A DNA stretch of 64,000 nucleotides from Chenopodium formosanum (taxonomy: Eukaryota; Streptophyta; Magnoliopsida; Caryophyllales; Amaranthaceae). The first letter of the stretch is position 1. Each line of letters opens with the position of its first letter. This document shows, piece by piece, positions 11,397-23,300 of the stretch. The translations under genes were made by a program, and so were the position numbers. The DNA is taken from assembly GCA_024500155.1 (NCBI GenBank), contig CM044871.1:82444402-82508401 (forward strand). Reading direction: 5' to 3'. Below the pieces are notes generated by a model. It had not been told where the DNA came from and did not search any database. It was given only the letters and a program-made list of their open reading frames with translations.

Positions 11397-14300
11397 ATGG
11401 GAAAAGGCGGCGGTTGCGTCCCCAGCAAGAAGAAACTTCCCGACGGCGTAACAACCGCCGGAAACCGCCAACCTCCGGCACCAATTGACGGCAGCAAATC
11501 CCCAGTTGAAAACTCATCTTCCGACCCAATCCCCACTACCCAAAACGACGCCGTTTTCAACCCCAATCCGACCCGAATTCTGAAGGTGTACATAGTCTTC
11601 TACTCGATGTATGGACACGTGGAGGGATTAGCGAGGAGAATGAAGAAGGGGGTTGACGCCGTTGATGGGGTTGAAGGGGTTTTGTATAGGGTGGCTGAGA
11701 CATTGTCGCCGGAAGTATTGGCTCATATGAAGGCGCCGTCGAAGGATGATTCTATACCGGAGATTGCGGAGGCGGCGGAATTAGCTTCTGCTGACGGGTT
11801 TTTGTTCGGGTTTCCGACGAGGTATGGGTGTATGGCGGCGCAAATGAAGGCATTTTTTGATTCAACGGGACAATTGTGGAAGGATCAAGCATTGGCTGGA
11901 AAACCTGCCGGATTTTTTGTTAGTACCGGTACTCAAGGCGGCGGGCAGGAGACTACTGCGTAAGTATTTGGAACTTAATAATGTTGATTGCTAGAAATTA
12001 GTTTATTATGTTTTGAGGAATTGAGATTAGAATTTGGTTATTGTCTTACAATTGTTTAGTGTGTTTGAGTTTAATTGATTGTTAAGAATGCTTTGATGGT
12101 GTTAGGTTATGTTTGATGTGAGAGGCATACTTATTGGAGTGTTTGACTTGGTGGAGTTAATGACTTTATGTTGATATTGAGCAATTGTTTCTATGTTAAG
12201 AACAAAGCTCATTCACAAATGCTTGGTAATTTTTTATGTTGTTAGATTATTGCTGAAGAGATAATGCAATGATAGAGAGTAGTGTGGCTTTATACATAAA
12301 ATTTTGTCTGAAAATGCAAGAAGTATTTGAAGAAATTTGAGCCTGTCTCTGAGTGATATGTGCAGGAGATGTTAAGAGAACGACCCTGGTATGTAATCAA
12401 ATGAGAATATGAGATTGGTAGTTAGCTTTTACCTTTCGGTGTAGAACAAACTTGGGTGAATCACTGTCCTCCGGACGTTTCACCTTATGTACTCTTGGGC
12501 GCTTTGTCCATTAATTAATACACCTGTTGGTTTTCTCCCCAAAAAAATAAAAAAAATGAGCTTGGTAGTTCACTGTGTGGAGTGTTTCGCTTTGGTGACA
12601 TAATTCCTAGGGGATTTTGGCTGCTGTAGTCATGAAGGTTGGCTTATTTGTGGTCCCATTATTTTTCTAATGGGATGGGTGGGATCCTAAAATTTCTTTG
12701 AGGGTGATTGAAAGGAGCTATGTATTTATGTATGTAGTCACTCCTATTAACTTTCACACGAAAGTCAGAAGTGGCTGCTCTTTTATTTTATTTTTCTGCT
12801 TGTGAGTTGTGGCTTTCCTTAGTCACCGTTTACAATTGTCTAGAATCTGAGGTAAACAAGCACTACTACAACAACATAAAATATCAATTTTGACTGAGTT
12901 CCAGCATGACCAAGAAGTAGAATACAATCATGAAATGCGGGATTGAGGTTGTCACCCTTCCCAATCCCATATTTGATCAGTTTTAACACTTCTCTTTAGT
13001 AGGTTGTTCAATACAAGAACCTTTTTTTTTTTTTTGATTGTTTTTCTTACAACTCTCTTATCTGGTTAAAGATACTCCTAATTCACCTAGGATGTATCAT
13101 ATGAGTGTATCCTTAATAGACCAGTCTGAAATCAGAATGGGCTCGTTACATGAGAACCAAATGATTGGGGATTACCAAAGAGTTTATCTTTATTTGAATA
13201 AGAGAAACCTTAATTTATGGGGGATTTAACTTCCAATTTCACCACCAGAAATATTATGGATCTGTCAGAGGCCGCAGAGCCTGCTGGCATGACTTACCAT
13301 GGAAGAGTCATCAACTTTACACTTCCAGGCTTCCTCCAACATTAGAAAAGAAGACTCCATTTGCTATAGCATATTGTATAGTTTGTAAATCAATATGATT
13401 TGACCAAGAGAAAGGGGACTAAACTACCAGTGATGGAAATCTAAGCTAAGCCAGAGATTTACTCAAACCACCGATATCTTAATTATTGAGCCCCTCTTTC
13501 TCTACTTTACTTGATAAACTAAGTTAATCAATGAACTTTTCCCATTGCAGGACTTTGAAAGATGTTTTTGTAAATGCAATACTGGTGTTGAGTTTGTTAT
13601 TTTAGGCAGACATTTTGCATTATACCAATCTTTCCATGATGTGGCAGTTCATAGATTTCTCCATTTTTTTTTTGAAGGAATCCAATTGTTTAATGGAAAG
13701 TGAGATATGATTAGACCTGGCAAATGGGTCATTCGGGTGTATGGGTCGGGTCATTTCGGGTCGGGTCAAAAGATTATCGGGTCAAGTTCGGGTCTGGTCG
13801 GGTCATTTCGGGTTTCGGGTTGATTTCGGGTCGACTGATAATCGGGTCGTGTCGGGTATCGGGTCAACAATTCGGGTCGAGTTCAGGTCGGGTCAGTATG
13901 GGTCGGGTCAATTTTCGGGTCGGGTCAGTTCGGGTCAGGTCAATTTTCGGGTCCAATTTCCGGGTCAACTTCGGGTCGGGTCAACTTGTAGTCGAGTCAT
14001 ATTCGGGTGATTCATTGGGTTAAATTCAACTCTGTATATTATTTATTTATTTTTTGACGAAAAACTCACTATATGTATTTAGGCTATTTTTTTCATGGAT
14101 TATAGTAATTGTTTGATTTTTATTAACCTTTTTTTTTTGTGTGTGTTTAGAACTTTAGGCTGAGAATCACTTTCAGGATCTCCTGAAACTAAGAAGGATG
14201 CTCTAACTAATTGAGTTATACCTCACTCTCTTATTGATCTTAGTTTTAATACATACTCTTATTATCATTGTCATTGTTGTAATAATTTCTTTGAATTATT

Positions 14301-15698
14301 CTTATACTCCCTTCGTCCCAAATTACTCTTAACGATTTGACATTTTGCACTATTCACACATCTCACTTTGACCATCTTTTTTAACTATTATATGAAAATC
14401 AATGTAGTCATGTAAGATGTTATGGGTCTATTTTAATGTATAATTTCCTAATATAAACTTTTTATACTACCTCCGTTAACTTTTATTTGTAACTTTAGGG
14501 TATTATTTGTGAGATATAAAATATTCAAAAATTGCAAATAAAAGTTAATGGAGGTAGTAACTTATATAATTATTTACTAAAAGAAGTTAAAGGTCGGGTC
14601 AACTTCGGGTCGGGTCAACTTCGGGTCGGGTCGTTTTGGGTCTCGGGTCAACTCTGGGTCGGGTCATCTCGGGTCGGGTCGTTTCGGGTTTTGGGTCAAG
14701 GTCGGGTCAGTTCCACTTCGGGTCGGGTATGGGTCGGGTTAATTCGGGTTTTGAGTCAATTTCGAGTCACTGGTTTCGGGTCGATTTCGGGTCATGGGTC
14801 GGGTCGGGTGATTGCCAGGTCTAGATATGATCTGATGATTCTGACTTTCTGCTTGAAATTTAGCTGTTAATTTGAGTTACCCTGTTAGGATGGAAGTCAC
14901 TTAAGCAAACTTCTCAGGTTCACACATGCTGATGATTCTCTTGTTGGGAGTAGGGCGAGGGATGGCGGGGAATCTATACGTGAAACCTGTGGAGTCTCAT
15001 GGTGTTAGTGAATACTGAATTGTGATGAGGGGTTAAATGATAGAAGAATTGGAGAATGATAAAGGCTGCAGATTAAGTAATGGAGGGCAGAGGACAGGTT
15101 GATGTTGAGATCTTAAGGGCATCATTGCCAGTTTGCCACCATGTGAATTTTGAAACTGAGGTTGAACACTTTAATAGAAAAATAAACAAAGGCAGCATAT
15201 AAAATGTCTCTAATAGCTTTGAAGATGTTGTTTTATAGTTTGATCCTGCTTTTCTCAATATAGCCATTACCAGAACTTGATGTTCGGTCCTGTGTGTCTC
15301 TACTGTGATATATTTATTTTCTTTGCTTAGGAAACAATTGGATGGTTCCTGTCAGAAAATATGTTGTATTGTGTGGACTGACTTTCTTGGGCTGGTTGAG
15401 AGATTAAATACATTGTACTAGCTTGTTATTTAGTGTACTTATCCAGTTACCTCTTTCTGCCATCTGTTTTTGCAGTTGGACAGCAATTACTCAATTGGCT
15501 CACCACGGGATGCTTTTTGTTCCTGTTGGGTACACCTTTGGTGCTGGTATGTTTAAGATGGACACAATACGCGGAGGTTCTCCTTATGGTGCTGGAGTTT
15601 TTGCAGGAGATGGCACTCGAGAACCTACTGATACTGAGCTAGCACTCGCAGAGCACCAAGGCAAGTATATGGCTGCAGTTGTCAAGAGGCTTGCCTAG
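11397..15698 (+). CDS. NAD(P)H:quinone oxidoreductase, FQR1/WrbA-type flavoprotein
   Basis: Predicted 261-aa FMN enzyme that reduces quinones by two electrons and so avoids semiquinone radicals; in plants a stress- and auxin-responsive detoxification role. Exon 1 is 11397-11959 (donor GC|GTAAGT) and exon 2 is 15476-15698 (acceptor TTTTTGCAG). The split Ala codon restores QETTAWTAITQLAHHGM. FMN phosphate loop FYSMYGHV is at about residues 68-75, with PTRYGCMAAQMKAF and TGTQGGGQETT as later flavin and oligomer loops. I chose the second ATG (11397, MGKGGGCVPSKKK) over 11388. This start matches the family's usual N-terminus and exposes Gly2, with Cys7 nearby, as a possible N-myristoylation/palmitoylation signal for the plasma membrane. 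Residues 14-60 are low-complexity linker. The single 3.5-kb intron is full of transposons. The family is clear; the substrate is not. Confidence 0.93.
12424..12555 (+). mobile_element. Short poly(A)-tailed retroposon with a 15-bp target duplication
   Basis: ATGAGATTGGTAGTT (12409-12423) and ATGAGCTTGGTAGTT (12556-12570) flank a 132-bp insert ending in an interrupted A tail. The insert reads like the 3' end of a plant LINE (GGGCGCTTTGTCCATTAATT, then CTCCCC and poly(A)). This is the signature of target-primed reverse transcription, here strongly 5' truncated. It lies in the quinone reductase intron. Confidence 0.7.
14129..14230 (-). mobile_element. tRNA-derived SINE remnant, nested in the GGGTC element
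   Basis: Reverse-strand copy of the SINE seen at 18873 and 43038. A T run is followed by the reverse complements of a B-box-like stretch (GAGAATCAC..., GGATCTCCTG) and an A-box-like stretch (CTAACTAATTGAG). It is the most diverged of the three copies. A full tRNA fold is not present. Confidence 0.5.
14467..14557. mobile_element. Stowaway-like MITE, 91 bp
   Basis: Ends CTACCTCCGTTAACTTTTAT and its near-perfect reverse complement are flanked by TA on both sides, the Stowaway/mariner target duplication. The interior AGGGTATTATTTGTGAGA is shared with the 90-91-bp MITEs at 36748 (inverted) and 47267. It lies inside the GGGTC element. Confidence 0.8.
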
Positions 15699-17332
15699 CC
15701 TTGATCTTCCTCCCATCATTCAGGTTTCTGTCACATCCGACGGATTCCAAATGATGTACCCCTTCAGCTGAAGTGTATATGTTCCATTTATTTATATTGA
15801 TATTTGGTTTTCAGATATAGCCATCTGGCACTGCATAGAGTTATAGGGCTTTTTTCTTTTAATTGTCTTGTTTCTTGCTGATGTTATTATATTTTTTCTT
15901 TTGATGTATTCATGGAGTAAAGTCGGTGTACATGTTTCAAACTCTGTACTCAATTATTTGATTCGATGATGGCATAATAAGAATGTCACAGTTTGCAAAA
16001 TTAATTTTAGCTTTCTTTTCTTTCTGAGCTTTAATAGTTTGAAGTTGCTGATTCTATTTGTAATTTACTTTCTTATATTTATAATGCTTTGATTGCATAT
16101 TTGTTTTGTTCAAAAATACAAGTATACCTGAACAATAGTTAGCAGTATTGTTGCTTCTTGTTACAAGGCGCGATTCTGGAGCATTGAATGCGTACTTCAG
16201 TAGTCCAGTATAGTGAAGCAACAAGGAGTTATAGCCCTGCAGACTTCCCTACCAATACTTTTGCATTCCACCAATGCCATAACCACCCACCATACACAAA
16301 TGCAAAAGAGTCAAAGATGAGATATGCTGAATGTCTTTAGTTGATAACCGATAATGTTCTATGCACAACAATGGTTCCTTGTGCATGGTACAACTAAAGG
16401 TTATTTCATTGCCTACGTGCTTGCACCTTGTGAGCACATAAGCAAAAAAAAAAAACTAACCTTGATTGTGTTATAAAGGTAAAATCATTTTTTTCGAACT
16501 AAACTTGTACTCAATTACTCAATGTTTCTTTTTGTAAAAACAATCATATGTGGGGTGGCCTCTTCGGCGGTTCAGTGTGAAGCTTGGGCATGCCTTGAGG
16601 CAATGAAATGGGCAAGGACACAGGGGAAACATGGTATCCTTCTGCTTTCTGACTCCATTTCCCTCCTTAATAACCTGCAAGATAATCATGGTAAGGATGT
16701 CTCGATTACTTGGTTGGTTAAGGAAATTAGGGAAGTGGGGGCTTCTTTTTTGAGGTGCACAATCCTAAAGGTCCCAAGGGAATAGGTAAAACGGGCTAAC
16801 GACATCGCGAAGAAATGTCGTCGTACTTTGTCTTCACTTTCTTAGTTTGTAGTTCCTTTGCTCTTGTCAAAAAAAAAAAAAAAAAAAAAAAAGAATATGA
16901 AGGATATATGCCAAACACATAATAGTGTATGAGGGCGAGAATTTCCTTATCTTTTTCATAATAATCTGATAAATGACTTGATCCCAATCAACCCAAATCA
17001 AAATCAATCCTAACAACCAAACGATCTCTTTTTATTTCCTTATCATATCCATAATCTCAAAAAAACCTAACCCGAATCAATCCAAATCAAAACCGATCCT
17101 GACAACCAAGCAATATTTTTTTTATTTACGTAGATTATTAAAAATACTCCGTATCGACTTTGTTTAAAGTGGCAAAAAAATATTCACTCACGACTCTATC
17201 GATTGGTTTAATCCAGTAATCAAGATTAGCCCACCTCGAAAGGTGCATCGTATCGTACATCTTTCACAGACTTCTGCTGACATTTAAATCAACTTTTACA
17301 ATTCTCACAATTAAAACTATCATAGTACTCTT
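15699..17332. other. Quinone reductase 3' flank and promoter side of the aminopeptidase gene
   Basis: The first few hundred bases are probably the 3' UTR of the quinone reductase. The middle holds a LINE remnant (16545-16892). From about 16900 to 17330 the sequence is AT-rich with a repeated AACCCAAATCAA/AATCCAAATCAAA phrase about 110 bp apart, and I see no gene. Confidence 0.5.
16545..16892 (+). mobile_element. 5'-truncated LINE 3' end (RNase H domain) with poly(A) tail
   Basis: Encodes part of the RNase H-like domain found at the end of plant non-LTR retrotransposon polyproteins. SAVQCEAWACLEAMKW contains the catalytic-type Glu, and LLLSDSISLLNNL the Asp. The first catalytic segment (DGS) is absent, so the copy lacks its 5' part. 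The frame stops at 16785, where related proteins continue. A 24-base A tail ends the element at about 16892. No clear target duplication was found. Confidence 0.75.
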
Positions 17333-17341
17333 CCTATAAAT
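17333..17341 (+). promoter_or_regulatory. TATA box of the aminopeptidase gene
   Basis: CCTATAAAT lies 54-62 bases before the ATG at 17395. This predicts a 5' UTR of about 30 bases. Confidence 0.55.
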
Positions 17342-17394
17342 CTTCAATTCAACACCAAAGTACAGTCCCACATTTTTCACAAACTCTCTCAAAA

Positions 17395-20300
17395 ATGGCG
17401 GACAAACTCTCTGCTTTGAGATCTTTAATGGCTTCTCACTCTCCTCCTCTTCATGCCTTAATTGTTCCTTCTGAAGATTATCATCAGGTTTTTCTCTGAT
17501 TTTTTTTGTTGAATTTTGAAATTTTAATTGTAATTTATAAGATTAAATTGTAGATTAAGTAGAATTATTGTTTCGATTTTTTACGAGGTTTTCTCTGTGT
17601 TTGTTTGAATTGATTTTGTAGAGTGAGTATGTTTCTGATCGTGATAAAAGGCGGAAATTTATTTCTGGATTTTCTGGAAGTGCTGGTAAGCGCAAAGTGC
17701 AATTGCATCTCGATAATTATTTTGAATTTTTCATTGAATTTTGTCATTGTTTGATATTATTGGATTTTTTCATGCTGGATTTCTGTTTTCTGCATTGTGT
17801 ATATGATTATCGGTGGTACTGTATGTATTTTCGTAGTTAGGTTGTATTTGTGAAATATCATTTTTGTTATTGCAATCTCGATATAGATTGATCTTGAATT
17901 ACTCTTTACTCCGGTTTAGAACTCGAATTCAGTGGTGAATTCTTGGTTTGTAGGTGTTATCATGGAGTGTGCTAAGTTGTATAATAGACTGATTATTATT
18001 ACCAAGTATTATTATAGCTAGTTCTGTCGTTGTGGAGGGTGTAGTCGCTTTTGTTTTGTGCTTATAGCTTGAACATTCTCCGGATATGTTGATGTTTTGT
18101 GGATATTAGGCAGTGAGTGTTCTTGGTCCAACAAGCCAAGGAGGTTTTCTATGACAATCAAGTGATTCAAATCTTTGCAATGCCTTTCATTGCCATGATG
18201 ACTTTACTTCTTCATGGAAGAAATCAATCTGCCTCATCTTGTTTATGCTATTTTGTTTACTATCTTTAGCAGGAGTGGCACTCATCATAGTCATTCATGG
18301 TGATTTCTTATTTGTCGGTCTTTCAAAATAGCGTATCACTAAAGAAACAAGTTTGACCTATGATGTAGAATTGTGCATAGTTTTATAGTTTTTCTGCGAA
18401 TCTTCTCTGTAAATTATGTGTAGTATGCTAAGATCATAAGCCAGTCCATCTTGTTTAGTGGGTGAGTGTGCAACTCTGTATACTTTCCTCCCTAGATGCT
18501 GATAGGCACGTAATCCATGCTGATGGTTGATTACATGTTTTATTCAATAAACACAATAATTATTCAATTGCTAAATGAACTTGCCCGACTTGCAAGGAAT
18601 TGATCTTCTTTGTCAAAGTGGATTTTTCTGGAAAGTTCTCAGTAGTTTATATTCTTTCTAGGTTTGGCCCTCATAACAACGGATGATGCAAGGCTTTGGA
18701 CCGATGGAAGGTATTTTTTGCAGGCGGAGAAACAGCTGAGTGATCAGTGGAAGCTTATGCGTATGGGAGAGGATCCTGCAGTAGAGATCTGGATGGCAGA
18801 TGTGAGTGTTAGAGTTCATTTGAAAGTTTCACTGTTTGTTGGCTAATATATTTGATGCTGCACGAAGAGTCCTTTTTTTTTTTGGTGTTTAGAGAGCCAC
18901 AAGGGCGGGGGTGAGAATCGATCCCAGGATCTCCTGGAACCAGGAGGGAAGCTCTAACCATTTGAGCTATTGTTTCTATCTCTAATAATTCTTTGTGAAT
19001 GCTGAAGTGAAGTTGTCTCTTTTATCTGTTGTCTGCCAGAATTTGCCAGAAGAAGCAGCTATTGGCATTGACCCCTGGAGTGTATCAATAGATACTGCAC
19101 AGAGATGGGAACGTGCTCTTGAGAAGAAGCAACAAAAGTTAATTTCAACCTCAAACAATCTTGTTGATCAAATTTGGAATGATAGGCCAGAAGCTAAGGT
19201 GAATCCTGTCAAGGTGCAACCACTGGAGTTTGCTGGACGCACAGTTGCCGAAAAGTTACAAGATTTAAGGAGAAAACTTATGCAGGAGAAAGCACACAGT
19301 ATTATTATCTCTGCACTTGATGAGGTAATGGTCCTTCTATTTTGTGCAATGTCTGTGGACTCCCTTTGTTTATACCTATGGTTTTTACGAGTTCCTTACT
19401 TCCTTGGATTTACTTCTTGATATATATATGCATGCATAATTGCTCACTGTGTCTGTGTGTGTACATAATGAATCCTTTAAGAAGCAGCACCTTTGATAGG
19501 GTCCCTGATGGAAGAGGGACTTATGTACTAGAATTCCATTGGAACATATACTGGTCTTCTTGTGCCCCATGATGAATTAATGTTGGTGAATTTGTTTGCA
19601 GGTTGCTTGGTTATTCAATATTCGTGGGAGTGATGTTTCATATTGCCCAGTTGTTCATGCTTTTGCTGTAGTAACATCAGCAGCAACATTCTTCTACGTG
19701 GACCAACAAAAAGTATCTCCTGAGGTCAGTCTCTGCCGTGAAGCAGTTTTTGGCTGTGGCTTTTAATGATGACATGTTACATAGCTGTTCCTAGTTAGCT
19801 CACTGTATCACGTCAAATATATGTGAGCTTAGGATCAAATAAGGCTGATAATATTAAAATATCTGATCTCGCAAAATTAAAGGACGCTAATGTATAATAA
19901 CCTCTATGTCTTTTAATTTTGGTGCCCATTCTTTTAACTCATACTTATGAGGGGTTTTTTCAGGTGCAAACTTACATGATGGAAAACAAAATTGAAGTCC
20001 GTGACTATGATGCAGTTGGTGCAGATGTTGACCTGCTGGCATTTAATCAGCTTGCTTCTTCCTTGTCTGTTAATGCTGCAGAAAATAAAAGTGGGGAGAT
20101 GGGAAAAGATTGTAACTTCATATGGATGGACCCTCGTTCATGCTGCTATGCTTTGTATTCCAAACTTAAGTCTGATAAAGTCTTATTACAGCAGTCTCCT
20201 TTGGCACTTGCAAAAGCTTTAAAGGTAACACTTTTTCTTGCGTTTATTGTACTATTTAATAGTCCTGCAGCAAAGCTAAGATAAACTAGGATGTCTATGT

Positions 20301-23300
20301 ATGTTGGAGGTTTGATGTGTCTTTTTTTGAAGAGAGTGCCCAATAGACGGGACCTAAGTTTATTAGGCTCAATAGATGGGAGTATGGGACATCATTGTCT
20401 ATTAATTCCTCCGTTTTCCTAAGTTCTACTCAATTCTGTTTTTATCCTTTTTATTTTTTTTTATTTTTAAGTTCTACTCACTTTTTCTTTATGACAACCT
20501 TTTATTCATTTTTATCATCAAATTTTCACAGGGGGTTACTTGCTTTTTTGAAGGTTAGAGGTCTATAAGATTTTTTTTTAGCATGCCGAAGTACAATATT
20601 ATTCTCACATTAATCAATACCTCTTTAGTCACTTAAGAGGGTCTCTGTATCCATGCTAGTCATTTTATAGATATTGGGTACTCTCTCCACCCCAATACAA
20701 ACTTCACACTTGTGCATTCATTGTCTCCAAGATAAGTAGTTGACCATTATTATGTTGTTCATGTACTTTGTACTAATGAAGATTAAAATAAAGTTAATGT
20801 TTTAACCTCTTCTTAGTGTAAAATCATACCTGTTATTTCTAAGTACACAATCAAAGTTGATGTGTATTTGGACAGGGGGAGTAAATCATGTGAGCCTTAA
20901 ATTCTGTGATCTCTTTTGTTTTTGCTGGATTTCTTTCAAAATCTCCTTGATATGTGGTGGGATCTGAGAAAGGCAGATGGAATAGGGAAAAGATGAAACT
21001 GAAAGGAAATCAGATGGGTTTGTAATTGTAAAATCCTGTTCTTCTCGTATTGATTTTTATGGTATTGTTAAATGCTTAAACTTAATATCCTTTTATTTTT
21101 TTTCGAAGTAAAGCTGTGTTATCATTTTTCAGAATTATGGAGCTTCCCTCATTTTCCTTGTCCCATTTGGAACTAAATTGGTGATGCAAACAAAGTTAAA
21201 CTACTTTGGCTTGTTCACTACGAGCTATAGCATTGACAAAATGCATTAAGATGCAAACAGTGCCAAACTAGCTGGCTCGTTCAATTCAAACTTATTAGAA
21301 TATCCATTGACAAAATGCGGTTTTACAAAAAATGGATTGTTATCATCTACTATGATAGTATCAAACTTATACTATAACTATAGGATCTTTATAACATTGG
21401 CCTTTGTAGAGATGTTCTCAAAAATACATTTCTGCTAACTACTAATGGATAGAGATTATCAGAATCCTGCTGAAATGGAAGGCTTGAAGAAGGCGCATGT
21501 GCGGGATGGTGCAGCTGTTGTGCAGTTCCTTGTGTGGCTTGATAAGCAGGTAACTAACCTTCAACTTTTTATGCCTTTACTGCTTGGCTTTTGTATAAAG
21601 GATATATTGTTTAAGAGCACGTCATTAATGAGCTACTAAAAAATAGAACCATCTTGCACGAGTATGTCATATGTGGCAATTAGTGGATATGTATTATTTT
21701 TTAATTATTTTCTTCGCTCTATAAAAGTTCATCATAATCCATTAATCTTGATTGCCCCAGTCCTGTTGAGAACTCTTCTTTGATCTGGTTTTCCCTCCCT
21801 TGAATTGTCTCGCTGCCACATTGTCCCAAGTCAAGCCATCACCGTCATCACTATGGAACTACCCAAAATTTCCCTAACCTCCATCACTGAACACCATCAC
21901 CACCATTGGAAGCTAGACCATCACCGGTCACCACCCTTTCACCCTGTCCATCCTCACCACCTCACCTCTTCTCTCTTCTGTCGATCCCCTCTCGTCCATC
22001 TGCCCTCTCCACTACCCCCTCTCCTTTTTTTCCTACCCTCCATACAGCGTTGCCTTCTCTCCTCTTTTCAACCTTGACACACATCTTCCCTCCTCACCAC
22101 CACCCTCAATTGTTTTCCCACCTAATCACCATTGTCTACAAACCAATAGTGGTTTATTTAAAATAAACATCCAATGAGAAAGGAAGGAGTAGTTCTATCC
22201 TAGCCACTTACCTTAGGTTGGAAGCACTCTAAGTTTGGGCATTAATAATCTAAAAGGTTTATATGGGATTCCTGAATGCTGGTCATTAGTCAGGGAGTAA
22301 GGGTGATGGATAGAGAGGAGGGGAAAGAACTTGGGGCCTTGGGGGTATGGAGAGGTAGGGGTAAACAAAAATGATGAAATGATTAGTTTTCCCTGCTTTG
22401 ACCACACATTTAAAAATTATTATAGAATTCTGAATCTTTACTCCTCAATATCTTTGTCTTTTTCTATGTGAATATAATGGTCTGTGAACTTGGTGAGACA
22501 GTCTCACCCTAGCATTGCTCAATTACATTAGCACCTGTAATTTTTCAGCAAGGTCATCAATCATAATAATTTTGAGTAGCATTGCACATATCATTACAAC
22601 ACTGCTCAACCATTAACACTGGTGGGGGCTATTAGAAAATAGCTAGCAATTGATGAGCATCACAAATGCATGGTTTCTGTTTTCCCTTTTTCTAACGAAG
22701 GCACCTGTTGGATATTAGATCCCTTCAGGATCCTGGCCCATAATCTTTGCATGCTAAAATATTTCTAGCATTCAAATTTTGATTCAGATCTGTATCACCA
22801 TCATTAATTGGATCTATTGACAAACTTTACAAGTTCTTTCTATTAATTGAATTATATGTTGTTGGGTTACATTTATCTTCTCCTCTTCCTAATGTTATTA
22901 AGCAGTTTTAGTTGCATTATTGATCCACTTTCGCTATAATTTGGGTGAAAGAATTGCAATTTTCAGTTGAATTGATTATTATAACTTGCAGGATTTTTCT
23001 TCCAGAAATATGTTTACTTATATGGACATTAAGGGAAGGGGGGAGGGACATTTTAGGAAAAGAAAAGCAAAGAAGGGTTTTATTTCGTAAAAGATGTAGC
23101 ATCTGCCAAATTAGTTGTGGAGTAAAATACTAGCTATAACTTGAACTAGTGTTTGAATTTCTTATTTTTATTATTAATAATGTGCCGCCTCCTGATTCGA
23201 AAAGCTAATATTTAAACTTTGCAGATGCAGGAGGCTTATGGGGCTCCAGGGTATTTTTCTGAGGCTGAGACAGAAAGGAAAAAACCTTCGTAAGTAGTCT

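Larger units (their letters stand above)
13713..14822. mobile_element. GGGTC-repeat transposon, Mutator-like ends (copy 1)
   Basis: An 1110-bp element in the quinone reductase intron. Terminal inverted repeats are AGACCTGGCAA and TTGCCAGGTCT. Target duplications are AGATATGATT (13703-13712) and AGATATGATC (14823-14832), 9 of 10 identical. Both ends of the body are degenerate GGGTC pentamers (13728-14000 and 14594-14815). Between them sit an AT-rich core, a SINE-like fragment and a 91-bp MITE. No transposase is visible, so it would be non-autonomous. The 9-10-bp duplication suggests Mutator-like transposition. Long ORFs in this region are artefacts of the repeat. Confidence 0.75.

Noticed and set aside
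13724..14023. Overlapping ORFs of 89-99 codons rich in Gly/Arg/Ser/Val
   Set aside because: They arise from GGGTC pentamers being open in several frames at once. There is no start context and no conserved protein.
14532..14870. 112-codon ORF
   Set aside because: Same GGGTC repeat artefact, inside the transposon.
20402..20470. Left end of a possible Stowaway MITE (CTCCGTTTTCCTAAG)
   Set aside because: No matching right end with TA flank could be found; at best a truncated copy.
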